This document shows positions 37,901 to 50,119 of a stretch of DNA of 64,000 bases, in pieces. The DNA is from Parachlorella kessleri (Eukaryota > Chlorophyta > Trebouxiophyceae > Chlorellales > Chlorellaceae), in assembly GCA_001598975.1 (NCBI GenBank), contig BBXU01001708.1:1-64000 (forward strand), read 5' to 3'. Position numbers and translations under genes: made by a program. Within the stretch, counting starts at the first letter, position 1; the number at the start of each line of letters is the position of its first letter. The notes below the pieces were generated by a model. It was not told the DNA's origin, did not search any database, and saw only the letters and a program-made list of their open reading frames with translations.

Positions 37901-40900
37901 CCAGCACCCCAGGCGCTGCTGGCATTGCAGCTGCAACGGCCGGGTCGGAGGGCCATAGACCCGTCAGGCAGATGGTGTGCCACCCGGCCCTGGGCTCCAA
38001 GGATGAGCTGCCCATGATATTCTCACTTGGGGCAGTGCCTTCAGGTAGGGAGCCCACTTGGTTGGCATCGGGGTAGCTGGCACTACAGGGCAAGCAGCAG
38101 TGTGCGGGATGCAGCTGAGTAAGGTCACTGTCGTGGGAACATGGCTGGCTTGCTGTAGCTGATGAGACGCAGCTAGGCTGACACTGGGCTGGACACAGAT
38201 TACTCAGGGTAGCGTTGGACAAAGCATCATGTGCAACCCAGCTGCCATCTCAACGTCATGCGGTGGGATGATGCAGATGAGGATGGGCTTATCTGGGATG
38301 TCACTATCAGCCCACCCCTGACGCTGCACAATGCGCTGCCTGTGCCTCTGGACATCACACTGAGGGGTGTGATGAAGGTGAGTAGCCGGCAGTGGGTTTC
38401 ATGCTGGCAAGGACCTTCAACTTGGTGTGTTGAACACCAAGAGCACTGCTGTTGCGATATGTTACGCCAGGCTAAATGAAGCCAGGGAGCGGACCGCTGC
38501 AGCTGCGCGGGATTTTCTTGCGTGCTTGGCATCCTAGCCTGCTGCACATGACCGCTGTTTCCCTTCTGCTGCTCCCTGCAGTCCTACCTGCTGAGCCTGG
38601 GGCCCAACCAACGGATCGGTCTGCACCACCTTGAGGCTGCCCAAGTGGAGAGCCTGGCCCTGAAAGCTTTGGGATACCAGCCCACTGACCCCATTGTGCC
38701 AACACCCATTCCCAGCTCCCTGCTGCTGGGCCAGGAGGCCTGGGCAACAAGGTCGCTGAACGGCACTGGCACTGTGACTGATATGGACCCGAGCAGCCAT
38801 GAGGTATGCCACTGGGCCAAGATAATCGGTTTTTGTGGTTCAATGAAAACAAGAGGGTGTTTAGTACCATGTTCGGGGCTGAATGGAGTAGCCTGCTCTG
38901 CCTGTACCTAGAGAAGCAGGGTGCCACTGCGGTGTTTGACTAGAGCTTTTGAACATGTGTTGAGTACCAGGTATGAGTTGAGACATCAGTGTGCCGTTTT
39001 GTGCTGGTATCAAGTTACCTTTACGTGCTGGTATCAACCGCACAACGAAAGCCGTCATTCAAATGCCTGTTCTCTCCACATGCTGGTGACATGGTTGCGT
39101 GATATTCCGTACTGCAGATCCATGCCTTGGAGACTCTGGTGCAGCTGAATGAAGTTGGCCATGGGAACGCCAGCGTGCAGGTGGCAGTCCGCCACTCCGT
39201 CAACACATTGACAGGTGATTATCTAAGCTGGCCAGTACCATATCCTTGTCTGGGCGCCTGGATGCTGCCCTTTTGCTCTCGCACAGGGAGGACAGACGCC
39301 ATGTGGATGTGGCACCTGCATCTGTAAGGTGCGGGAGTATTTCAAGGCTGAGCCAGCATTGAGCCGGCGCCTTGATGCTGGGTTTTGACCCCAACACGGT
39401 GCCTTTGCAGGCATGCACACTCTCCGCCTGGGATGCACGCTGTGGGTGTACAATCTCACCGGGGCTCCCATATCGTTGCGGCAGAGCTTGGACGAGATCA
39501 TGGTTCTGAGGAGGGATGTGGAACCAGAGGAGGACCTGGTGAGTGTTCACAGAGGACGGGGGGCCGGTTGCGTGTGCCTGCTTTTGTCCAGTCAGTCCGC
39601 TAATTGCCGGAAGTGCTGCACCGCATGTGGCGCTCGGCCCACAGTGCCTGCTGGTAGGACCTTTCCGGAGAGACATCTTCAGAGTTGGCTGCGTGCACCA
39701 CTGCCCTGCTGTAGGTTCCTGCGGCCTGGGTGCCACCCTTGAGTCTTGGCTTGGCATCTCCGGCACATAGAGCATCGTCGGCGCTCGGTGGCGCCGCCAG
39801 CAGCTCTGCTGGCAACACGCCACCTATGCCCCGGCTTTCGTCGCCGCTGCGCCAAGCGCAAGGCCTGCGGTCCATCAGCAGGGAGGGCATACACAGCATG
39901 CGGAGCGTGCCGAACTTCCTCACCCCCATGACTTCTCTGGGACAGAGCAGCATTACGCCGGCGCCATCCGCGCCTCCGGGCACCCCCACAACTGACGGCC
40001 GGGCACTGTCTGTTCTGGACATGCCAGGTGCGCTGTTCCACATACCACCTAGTGTCCGTGCAGTGGCATAGTTGTAAAGCTGGGAGCTCGCATGCGGCTT
40101 TGGCAGGTAGTGGTGCAGCTGTCCGAAATGGCTGAGCCTGTCCATCATGGCTGCTGCTGTGTGCCTGTATCCAACTGCTGCAACTGGGGTAGTGCTGTAG
40201 GGTTGGGCGAGATATTGGGGGGCGAGGAAGGCATGGCCAGGCAGGTTCCTACCGTCAAGAGGGTGGACTCCCGGGCTCGCGGCATCACCGACAGCATGGA
40301 GGCAGCTCCTGTGTTCGAGATGCCATCCAGGTGCGTTGCAGTGTGTGGCCGCTATGGCAAGGTCTGCCTCGCTTGGCGTGCAGGAAAGCCTGCAAAGGGT
40401 TCATGGAGGGTCCTTGGGAAGCAAGCGCCATTTGGCCACCACAATAGGTGCCAGTTCACGCGAAGTACCCCGGGGAGGTCTCACTGGGTGCCTACTTAGC
40501 ATGCAGGGCGAGTGCAGGGTGCAGGTAGTGGGCATCAAGGTGCGAACACTGGTTTTGATGTCCTTGTTGCTAGGCACCCTGGTGCAGCCCCCAGCGCTGA
40601 GCTACCTGGTTTGAGTCCAGCTGCACAGGTGGCCCAGCATGCACGGCGGGCTGCAGCTGCACCGGCACCGGCTGAAGATCCAAGTGCGGGCCACACAGTG
40701 CAAGGCACCCGAGGGCAGTACCTACTGGTCCGATCCAGTGGAGCTAGATGCGACTGTGGGTGGCGCGGCGGTGGTGACGGCGCCGGCGCCGCTGCTGCCG
40801 CCGGCAAGCGCGCTGCCGGCGCCCCGGGCGGCCTACATGATGAGTGTCACTGCTGCGCAGGTAAGCATGTGCATTGACGTGTGTATATCGATGGTGCTAC

Positions 40901-43900
40901 TTTGTTGTCAGGTTTGTGCACTGTGAGTGAGCATTCCATGTCCTGCATCAGCATACCCTGTCCAACAAGCTTCTGTGCGATTTATTTGTGTCTAGTCCGC
41001 AGGGTTTGTGGCCCAGCCGGCAGTGATGGGTTGAGGCTGGTGTGCTGCTGCAGGTGCCTGGGAGTGAGGGTGCTCTGGCCCTGTACCTCCTGCCACGCTA
41101 CCTGCTGCGCAATGCACTCGATGTACCCATCCAGTACAAACAGCAAGGTGGGCAACCCACAACACCGTGGTGTACTGCTCGTTGTAGTGATTTGGCGCCC
41201 GAGTGTTTTGCGAAGCTGGAGGCCCATGTCGTCGCACCATTTTGTTTCCCTGCACCTGCATCTTACATCTGCCAGGTGCACTGAAAAGCTGCCAGGCCTA
41301 CAAACCGGGCCTTGATAGGAGGACAAGTCCAATGGGCTTTATTTGGCCTGTTGCGCAGGCACCGGCTTTGAGCGGGAGCTGGAGGCCGGGGCGGCGCGGC
41401 CGCTGCGCTGTGCTGATGCGTCGCGCGCGTTGCGGCTGTGCGTTCGGGTGCAGGAGGCAGGGTGGATGTGGTCGGGTGGCTTTGCCTTGGACACCCCTGG
41501 TGACATGTTCATCAAAATCAGGTGATTGGGCCAGTCTATTGTAAATGGTATAGCTCGCTTCTGCCTGGAAACTATTCAGGGCTGCTATCACTACAGCATA
41601 TGGCTGCAATGGCTGTTGGTGGCAAGACGAGGTCGTCTGGATTGCACGGGCCCCTGACATTCCACGGATGGTGCCTGTGTCACTCGCTACTTTGTACTTT
41701 TTATGTTAGTGTTGTAGTAGCGTCTTCACCTAAGGTCCTAATGCTTTGCTTTTCAACCTTAACTGCAGGCACAGAGACCGTGGGGTGACCATGCTTGTGC
41801 GGGTGGATGTGGCCGCCAGCGCGTCCGGTGTCCTAGTGGTGACCCTATCCCATCACCCCGCCGGCTTTGCGCCATACCGAATAGAAAATTGCACTACCCT
41901 CACCCTGCATGCGCGTCAACACCGCTGCAAGTGAGTGTACCTAGCCAAGTGCGGCCGCTGCTTGCCACCTGTGTCAAAGCAAGCATCTTTTGCCGTGCAT
42001 GTGCCACTCGGAAGAGTCAATCAGCACATGCAGCCGATGTTATGTATGCCACCAGGAAGACCGCTTGGCAAATGAGGGGCAGGTTGAGAGTGAGTTCATG
42101 TTGTTGGTCAGTCAGGCTGCCACGCTGCTTTGGCCCAACAATGGCTGACCTGGCTTGCCCTGCCTGATATACTCGCAGGGAGCAGCAGGATGTGCTGCGG
42201 CCCTACTGCGCCCTCAACTATGCCTGGGACGAGCCCGCCCTGCCGCACAAGCTGGTGCTGGAGCTGCCTGGAGCCAAGTTCCTTGGCATCTTCCAGCTGG
42301 ATAAGGTAGGGCCTGGTGGTGCAAGTGATTTACTGATTGCGTTGGTGGTAAAGCTCGTTGCTATCATGAATGTACTCCCACCAAGACTTGAGGCCTGTAA
42401 TGGTATGTCTAATTTCTCGTTGCCCTTACTGGTCATAGGCTGCAGTGTGAGCAGACGGTCTAAGGTAGAACTGCATGTGGCATTCGCCCCCTCTATACCC
42501 AGCTACGTTGCTGTGGCCTATCTAGATATTCACAGCTTGTTGCTCTTAGGGACACACGCATGCCTGCTCGCCCGCACACGCACGCACACACCACCACACA
42601 AAGCACACCCTATGTTACCTGCAGGTGGAGCAGGACGTGATGGTCAAGGTGCCCGCCCACCCTGACGAACCCGAACGGAAAGTGAGGGTGCTGGTCCGGG
42701 CCGAGGGCCCCACCAGAGTGCTGTCCGTGCTGGATGTGCACCGTCACTGTCTTGTGGAGGAGCTCCAACGGCCGCCTGCAGCAGCACGCACAGGAGCGTT
42801 GCGCACCCAGCAGCAGCGGCGCTGGCCTTACCAGCAGTACCTGAACAGCCTGCGCGGGGTTGGCGGCGGCGGGGGCGATAAGGCTGCGGCGGCTGTTGGG
42901 GATGCCGAGGCGGGCGGGTCTGCCAGGGCAGTGCCATCAGGTAAGCCCAAAGTAAGCTGTGGTGCCGTGTCCTTGAATCAGGCTGCCACAGAGTCTGGTG
43001 ACCAAGCCGTGCTTGCTGTTTGGAAGCTTGGCGACTGTCCCAGCCTAATGGAGTCACTTTGAACTTTGGTGTTACTCGCACCATGAAGGAGATGGAACAC
43101 CCAAAGGACATGCGCTCCATGCAGGGCTGCTGTGGGAGGTGAGCGCTGAGCTGGCCTCAGTGGGGGTGTCTCTCGTCAGCCCCTCCCACGAACTGGGGTA
43201 TGTGCGGGCAGGCCAGCTGCGGACCACCGTAGCCATGAGCGCCGCCCGCTTTGTTGTGGATCTGGAGGTGAAGACGCTGCAGGTGATGGCTTGGGCGCTG
43301 CAGTCATTCTGTGTGTGGGGGCCGTAGCAGGCTTGCCCGTCCCTTGGCTTGGATGGCTTGCTTGTTGTGAGCAACAGCGGCCGAGGATGGCCTGCAGGTT
43401 GAGCTCTAAATTGGACCTCAAAAAGCAGGCCGAGGCTTGGTTGTTGCATGGAGCGCAGCTGGCGACATGCTTTCTACCCGCCAGGGGCTCTGCTCCATTA
43501 AAGGCTATGCAGTCTCACTAGAGCATGTCTGCCCTGCAGGTCGACAACCCGAGGCACTGGGTAGCCCACCCCGTGACCCTGGTGCTGCCCGCCCCTGCCA
43601 GCCGCCTCACCAGCACCATGGCAGCCGCTACGCTGGACAAGCAGCGCAAGAAGCCTGCGCTGAGCCTGCAGCTGGCCGTGTGGCAGCGGCGCCCCGCGGG
43701 TGAGCTGGCTTGGGGCTCCCTTCCTGCTAGGTCAGGGTGGACTGGTGCTTGTGTCGAGCCCCATGAAAGGGACCTGGAATGTCTCATGACACGGCAGGCC
43801 CCCGAATGGAAATGGTGGCCACATGAAGGAAGCACCTCGGCGTTGGTGCCGTTTACCAACAAGGCTTGCAAGTATGGAGCAATAGCACTCGCTGCTGCAC

Positions 43901-46900
43901 TCCTTCCGCAGGCGTCATCTGCGTTGAGCATGCCGACCTGCAAGTAGCCCCACTGGGAGTTTTCGTGGAGCAGCAGCACGCGCTGCAGCTAGCCGCCTTC
44001 CTCTCCTCCCTCTCGGCCAGCTTCCTACCCGCTGCTGCCACTGGCAGCAGCCCCAGCAGCGGCCTGAAAGCCTCCGTGTCTGGCCACCTTGCCAGCTACT
44101 TCAGCATCCCTACAGGCGCTGCCGGCGTGCACGCTGTGCATGGTGTGGGCGCTGAATTGGGAGGCGTGGGAGGGGCAACGCTACCGCCCGCCAGTCGAGC
44201 GGCTAGCATGTATGCTGGGGACTTGCCTTCCCCTGGCACAGCAGTGCTGGCTGGCTTAGGGCCCGAGGCAGGGCCGCTGGTGATGCAGCTGCCCCGAGAC
44301 CTGCTGGTGGGTTTGTTATGCCCTTGCCCGCCTGTGGTGCCTCTCAACCTAGCGACCTTAACCTTGTGCGGTGCAACGAATGACTCCTGTGAGAATCCTA
44401 CACAAGTTGCATGCCTTAACTGATATGAGCCTGCTTGCCAGGGGGGCAGTGCTAGCCCGTGCCTCTTGCCGGGAGGTTGCGATCTGTCTTGACCAGCGAG
44501 TGCTTGTGCACTCCTGGCCTGCAGGCACTGCTGAGCGGGCAGGGGCAAGGGAGCGTGGCGCAGGGCCAGAAGGTGTACATCGACATCATGACGGCGGGGC
44601 CGCTGGACATCACCGTCAGCTTCCTGCCTGCGCCCTGGGACCCACAGTCAGGTCAACCTCCTGGCCGTGCAAGCATGTGTAGTGTTACCGGACGGCTTTG
44701 TGTTCTAACGGTGCCTACATACACAGCCTGCCTCGCTTCCCAAGCGTGCGAGTGCAGGTTGCAATGTGGGGTTTGACCTATGCATATCCATGCGTGATGA
44801 CTACACCTTTTTTGGCAGTGTGTGTAGAGAGTGCAGTGCATTCCACCCTGTTCCTCAAACGTTGAGCCGCCTTCTCACAGATGCAAAACCTCCCATGCAG
44901 GCGCCGCGGCGCGGTTCCAGACGCTGCAGCGGCTGCTGTCTTTGGCGGATGTGGAGGATGCGCACCTGCGGCTGGCGGGGCTGGAGCTGCGGCACCCGCT
45001 GATGGGCATTGAGGCGCTGGCGCAGGTGCTGCAGCGCCACTACATGATGGCGCTCATACCACAGATGTACAAGGTGCGTAGGGGGCACTGCTCAGGGGTG
45101 GGTTGTAACGTAGGCTGCTGGGTGCCGATGTTAGTGTGCGATTCTGCCAGGTGTGCCATTCTGCCAGGTGTGCCTATGTGCAGGGATTAAGACCCATGTT
45201 TGGTGCAAGGCAGTCGGGTTGATCGACACGATACTGGCAGACCTCGCTCTGCATATTGCTTGTGATGAACGTGTTGTGTCTGGGTGATGAGACACAATAT
45301 CTTCTTCTTCCTTTCATTACAGGTGGTGGGTGCGGCTAACGTATTTGGTGACCCCGTGCGGCTGGTCCATCACCTGGGCCTCGGTGTCTGGTCTTTCCTG
45401 GCCAGCCCAGCTGCAGGCAAGTCTTCAACTATCTTCCTGTGCGTGAAGATCACCGGGGCCATTGTTTTGCGTTATCTCAACATCTTGCTAGGATTCCAAA
45501 CGGTGGTGAGCCAAGCCCAACCAAGCACGCACCTACAGTTAGAAGCCTAGTGCTGCAGGCCTTGTGGAGAGTGCCCGGCAGCGTGGCCCCCGTCAGTTTG
45601 TGGCCGGGCTGGTGTCAGGCACCCAGGGCCTGGTGGCTAACGTGGTCTTTGCCTTCTCCAACGCCGCCACCAAGGGTTCCGGGGCGGCACGCAAGTTCAT
45701 TGCAGTGCTGGGGCTGGACAAGTGAGTGGGTAGGGAAGGTCGTCATGGCATGGTGGTGGGGCCGCAATACAGGGGCAGCTTGTCCGATTGACCACTGCTG
45801 AGTTTGGCTGTGGGGCGCCATTCAACTACCGAAACTGCTCACTGGTAATGTTGACCCCAGGTTTGAGGTGGGAACCTGGCCTACTGTTTAGCATACACCA
45901 CCCACAGTAGGAACCACCGAGCACTGCTGCTAGTGATGGCGTGCTGCAGGTATGACCGGCACTGGGCAGAGGCACAGCTGCGGCGGCAGCGGGTGCACTT
46001 TGATGACCACCTCGTGCCTGCGCCGGATGCCCTGATGCTTGCTGGGCCACGCAGGGGCAGGCTGGCGCGGCGGGATGACGCAGGCATCTTCGCCGCGGTC
46101 ATGCGGGGGGTGGTGGGGGTGATCTCTGAGCCCATTCGCGGTGTTGATGAGGGTAAGGAGAGGGGAGCTGGTCACGCGCCACCGAGGGTGCCCCGTTTGT
46201 CACATGCGATGGCACGTGGATTGGTTTGAGATTGTGCCTCCAGTGTCACCGGGACAGGCTCCTCCGCAGGCTCGGCCAGGACCAGCATGGCTGCCAAACA
46301 ACTGTGTGATTTCACAGTCATTCACACACATGCCGGTCTGCAAGTCAGCGCTGCCGCTAAGATTGGAGCCTGCCGCATGTCCGTCTGGGCAAAGCATGCT
46401 ATCCCGCCGCATCCCACTCTGCTTGTAGGCGGTCTGAGGGGCTTTGTCCACGGCCTCAAGCGCGGCGTGCTTGGCTTTGTGGTGATCCCTCTGGCCAGCC
46501 TGCTGGACATGTCGGCGAGGGTGGCCGAGTCCATTCGGCGTGCAGTGGCAGGGGCCAGCAGCCTGGCCTGGGTACGGCCGCCCAGGTGAGGCGCCTGCTT
46601 AGTATGCTGCAGGACCGCAACCATGTTTAAATGAAGTTTGTTCCTGCTGACGACGCGTCAGTCGGTCTGCTGGGTGGCCACAACAATAGATTTGCGGCGT
46701 TGCTTGACACTTGCAAAAGCCTTACAGGGAGCGATGTAGCGAATGTCTTGGCAGCAGCCTGTAAGGCACTTCCTCCCCCCCTCCTGTGTCCCCCCGGGCT
46801 GCAGGTATGTCTGCCCCGGCGAGCTGCTGGCTCCCTACGACTGGCAGGAGGCCATGGGTCGCTGGCTGCTGGCAGAGCTGGACCGCCAGCGGCTTGGGGA

Positions 46901-47566
46901 CCCTGCGGAAGCGGCAGCAGCACAGGACGCGTTTGTGCTGTGCGTGCCGGCGGCTGCCAATGGCCACTACCTGGTGGCCACCACCACCAAGGTGGGGTTT
47001 CCGGGCAGTGATAGGTTTTGATTGCGGATACAGCGCTGCATGCTGCCCCACGCATGGCTGCCCTGCCCTGGGTCGCTCGGGAGGTGCCTTGGACATCGCC
47101 TCTCAGCAGTGCCATGCGTTGGAGGCATATACCTGGGCTGAGCAGCAAGCGCTCTGGCTCGTGCACTATGTTTTTAATATCTGCAGTGATGCATCATGAC
47201 GCCCACTGGGTTGCTGTGCTCCCGCCACACTTTCTACAGGTCCTGTACATCCATGCTCGCGAGCCGATGTGGATGCCACTGGTGAAGTGGAGCGCTCGGC
47301 TGGTGGACTTGGAGCTAGCGACACGCAGTCACAGCGTGCTCAGCATGGTGGCGCTGCACGCTGAACGCACGCTGTTCATGCTCAGCATGTGGGACCAGCT
47401 CTCCGACGCAAGGGCCAGGCCCCGGGGGCCCTGGTCCTACCTGAGGGTTGAGTGCGAGAGCGAGGACGGGGCTGCCAGGTTTGACGACTGGGTGGCTGCT
47501 GCGATGATGGCAGGCCAGCGGCGGGTCACGATACTGTGTCATGCCCAAGTGCTCTCTCTTGGGTGA
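22952..47566 (+). CDS. VPS13: VPS13 bridge-like lipid transfer protein, about 47 exons
   Basis: One frame can be followed through about 47 exons, giving about 4,630 aa. Exon starts and ends include 22952-23045, 23201-23313, 23464-23808, 24061-25455, 25844-25957, 26143-26425, 26718-27106, 27398-27508, 27787-28296, 28409-28852, 29095-29319, 29526-29662, 29920-about 31455, 31653-31821, 32029-32422, 32640-32806, 33046-33201, 33484-34497, 34875-35071, 35290-35609, 35832-36136. The N-terminus MFEGWATEFLASYLGHFCDL is a chorein domain, continued by SGVSLENVSLRADAFDYLQL and PFKLLYGRVG. EPVLEPW in exon 20 is the VPS13 (K)WEPLIEPW signature. VPS13 forms a hydrophobic groove that moves phospholipids between organelles at contact sites. 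Junctions 13/14 (about 31455) and 24/25 (38044 or 38072 to 38242) are unresolved. Long Ala/Gln/Ser inserts (exons 4, 13, 18, 24) bulge from the conserved scaffold. Confidence 0.92.
25531..25610 (+). repeat. 40-bp tandem duplication in VPS13 intron 4
   Basis: CTGCGATT....GCCTTATATCATTAGTTGC occurs at 25531 and again at 25571. It lies wholly within the intron between 25455 and 25844. Confidence 0.85.
37123..37147 (+). repeat. CT microsatellite in VPS13 intron 23
   Basis: About twelve CT dinucleotides in a row between exons ending 37037 and starting 37252. Confidence 0.9.
45139..45177 (+). repeat. Short tandem repeat in VPS13 intron 41
   Basis: ATTCTGCCAGGTGTGCC occurs twice in succession within the intron between exons ending 45073 and starting 45323. 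Each copy holds a CAG|GTGTGC donor-like string. Confidence 0.8.
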
Positions 47567-48285
47567 ATAGCCTTCTTGCCTGTGGGGGTGCCTGTGGGTG
47601 AGAGCTGTAGTCAGGCTCTTAAATCTATGCGCACGAGGACTTGAGTTGCCAAGGTTGCAGTGTAATAGGCGGCTAGACTATTCCAGCACGGCGCCTTCTT
47701 CCCTCACCCTACTTGGGCAAACCTATTGAGGCATAGAGAATGCTTTGAGACCATGCTAATGCATGTCCTAGAAATGATGCATTGTACTGAGGGCCACAAC
47801 AAACTATTCTAGAGATCTTATGCATTACCCTTACGTCTCGCAGGTGTGTACATGTGCTACTCAATGCTCTCTTTTTGCAACGTGCTTACGCCTATGTTTG
47901 CCTTTTTGCTTGCTTCATCGTGTTAAGCGATTTTCTCCAATAGATACACTTCAACACTGAGATTTGTCAAGGTTGGCTGACCTAGTTGCTGTTGCGGTGC
48001 GGGCTGTTGGAGTGACTTGATTTGCCGGTTAGGCTTACGAGTATGTTTGATTTGTTGAAGTTTTGTTTCAGCATGTTTTATGCAACACTGACTCAACGCA
48101 GAAGGATTCAAGTGCGTGGGGAGCCAAGCCAGTTACTTTGGGGGTTACCATGGCTCAAGCTGACTTCCCAAGCTGTATGCAAGCCTAGGGAGATCCCGGA
48201 TGTTGATGGTGGGGGGTTCACAAGCCCGGATGTGGCGATCAACCTCGGCGCGGGCGCCTGGGATCGTAGTAACCTTATGGACTTG
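47567..48285. other. VPS13 3' UTR and intergenic DNA
   Basis: No gene supported. TGTAA at 47661-47665, 95 bp after the VPS13 stop, is the likely polyadenylation signal. Confidence 0.5.
47661..47665 (+). terminator. TGTAA polyadenylation signal, VPS13
   Basis: First TGTAA after the VPS13 stop codon. Confidence 0.5.
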
Positions 48286-48482
48286 GGGGGCATTCACACA
48301 GGCTGGGCCGAACTACGCGAACCGGGCAATCGCCGTTGCTCCCTTCAGCCTGTGTAACGTGAACAGATTGGGAAAGATATATTATAGGAGAAGCGGCAGG
48401 CGATTTGGACACCCTCGAGCCTAAACGGTGACCCCCAAAACTGCGTAGTTCGGGCCGAACTACGCCCTGTGTGAATGCCCTC
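48286..48482. mobile_element. MITE-like element with 17-bp terminal inverted repeats
   Basis: The 197-bp element begins GGGGGCATTCACACAGG and ends with its inverted form (16 of 17 bases match). TTG flanks both ends (48283-48285 and 48483-48485) as a possible 3-bp target duplication. Subterminal copies of GCCGAACTACGC occur near both ends, and the right end carries a near-perfect palindrome GCGTAGTTCGG/CCGAACTACGC (about 48442-48465). It encodes no protein. G-rich inverted ends and a 3-bp duplication resemble PIF/Harbinger-type non-autonomous elements, but the superfamily is inference. Confidence 0.75.
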
Positions 48483-48976
48483 TTGGATTACCAATGGAGT
48501 ATGACGGACAGTTTCCGCTGGGCTGGCTGATAGGCGTATGCTGTTGTAGGAGCTGTGCTACATTGTTGCGGCAAACCAGTCCTTGAGAACGTCGGCTCCC
48601 TTACGGGACTGGGTCACTGACGCAACAAGCGTCGCTGGTACCTCACTTCAAGTGACCAGACAGAGCGAAAGCTCGAGGTAAGCTGGCGGTGGCATCAGCT
48701 TATTTTATTCGGTGATCCCTGCCGTGAATGGGTGTCGATGCTACTTTTAGATCCGCAGGTTCCAAGTCTTTGCAAATGGACAATGCTGGCAGTGGCCAAG
48801 CCCTGCTCCAGGGGTGGCCCGGCATGACTTGCAAAGCCAACTTGTGTCAATTTCCCTGGAATGTAAAATGCCTGGGCTTTAAACATGTTGTCTGTCCTTC
48901 GGACTGTCTGGGAAGAATAAATAGCCCCCCACATCGCCTCTCTTTTGTGGCCTCCAGGCGACTTCCAGACAACAGC
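48483..48976. other. Upstream region of the intact GST-like gene
   Basis: No gene supported. Some short hairpins are visible near 48590-48680 (for example ACGCAACAAGCGT and TCACTTCAAGTGA) but they do not match any RNA class I know. Confidence 0.4.
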
Positions 48977-50119
48977 ATGGCTGCTGACACATCTAGCTGC
49001 CCGGCCCTCATCGGTATTAGTCTCTCACACTACGTAGAAAAGGCCCGCTGGGGCCTGCAGCGCTATGGCATACATTACACAGAAGAGATGCATGCGCCAG
49101 GGCCCCACCGCTTCGCAGTCAAGGCAGCCGGCGGGTGCGGCACTGTGCCCTGCCTGCGGCTCCCACGCCCTCCCAGCAGCAGCGGAAGCAGCAGCCAGAC
49201 CGGCAGCGCCAGCACGGAAGGATCGAGCTGTCAGACTAGCAGTGCTGCTGCTGGCCGTACCTGCGTGGATGGGTCCACGGCAATTCTGCATTGGGTGGAT
49301 GAGCAGGCCTCTTCCCTGGCTGCAGCAGCAGGGCAGCCCCAGCCGTTGCCACCGCTCTTCCCGCCAGGGGAGGCAGGGCAGGAGGTGGAGCAGCTGTGTA
49401 AAGAGTTTGATGATCGGCTGGGCCCGGCAGTGCGGTGCTGGGTCTACTCGCACCTGCTGTACACGCCCTGCATAGCACGGGCCATGGCCTCCCCGCCTGC
49501 CCCGCTATGGGAGAGGATGGCTATGCGCTGTGGCGGCTGGTGGCTGCTCCGGCCTCTCATGGTGAAGGTAAGCATCTACAAGCGCCAGCAGATTGAGGTG
49601 GCTTCTTGACTCCTTGCGACGTTTCCACAATATCATGGGCTGCGTCTGAGGTGGGCGTCGTAGCGCTAGGGGGTGATACTGGTGCCGTTTGGGTCTGCTG
49701 AACCTGCTGGTGTCAACACAGGCATGGCGATGCCCGAGTAACAGCTTGACGGCGGAGTTTCCTTGCCATCAAAGTATATGCTGCTGCACCCTGCCCAGCA
49801 GGGCATGAGGATCAACCCAGAGAACGGCAAGGCCAAGCTCCAGCGCATCCGCAGCATCTTCGACAGCGTGGCAGAGCGGCTGGCTGACGGCAGACCCTAC
49901 CTGGTGGGCGATGCCTTCACAGCTGCCGACCTCACTTTTGCTGCGCTAGCTGCACCAGCGGTGGGGCAGCCATATGCGGTGGCTCCGGGGCTGGGAGAAG
50001 AGACCCCGCCAGAGATGAGGGAGGTGCTACTAGAGCTGCGGGCGCACCCTGCTGGCAAGTTTGCGCTGAGGCTTTGGGAAAAGGAGAGGCATGCGGTGTT
50101 GGGGCGGCCGAGGCTGTGA
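48977..50119 (+). CDS. Glutathione-S-transferase-like protein
   Basis: Two exons, 48977-49567 and 49775-50119, about 311 aa, intron GTAAGC...CAAAG. The N-terminal thioredoxin-fold half reads SLSHYVEKARWGLQRYGIHY, then CGTVPCLRLP with the cis-Pro of GST folds. A Ser/Gly/Thr-rich insert of about 35 aa precedes CVDGSTAILHWVDEQ, the usual ES-x-I-L motif in altered form. The C-terminal half has YLVGDAFTAADLTFAALAAP, the GST_C signature with the N-capping box and hydrophobic staple region, and ends KFALRLWEKERHAVLGRPRL. GST-like proteins conjugate or reduce small molecules with glutathione; the substrate is unknown, and a cytosolic location is assumed because no clear targeting peptide is seen. The start at 48977 is the only ATG giving a compact N-terminal domain, and it aligns with an ACG in the damaged paralogue. 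Confidence 0.85.

Larger units (their letters stand above)
36368..47566 (+). other. VPS13 C-terminal half: exon list and domains
   Basis: Exons: 36368-36635, 36908-37037, 37252-38044/38072, 38242-38377, 38582-38803, 39118-39214, 39411-39538, 39715-40027, 40201-40330, 40629-40860, 41054-41147, 41359-41521, 41769-41930, 42179-42305, 42625-42940, 43125-43282, 43540-43699, 43912-44306, 44525-44651, 44901-45073, 45323-45416, 45559-45721, 45950-46152, 46429-46585, 46805-46991, 47240-47566. The VAB/SHR-BD region shows LPRYLLRNALDVPIQYKQQ, WMWSGGFALDTPGDMFIKIR and YAWDEPALPHK. Then GVFVEQQ, GQKVYIDIMTAGPLDI and HYMMALIPQMYK precede the ATG2_C-like helices (VVGAANVFGDPVRL, GGLRGFVHGLKRGVLGFV). The last two exons are a PH-like end. 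The intron after 45416 is GC-AG (CTGCAG|GCAAGT), confirmed by frame into GLVESARQRGPRQFV. Confidence 0.85.

Noticed and set aside
48540..48690. Possible structured RNA with several short hairpins
   Set aside because: The hairpins are short and unlinked, and no tRNA A/B box, snRNA or riboswitch signature is present.
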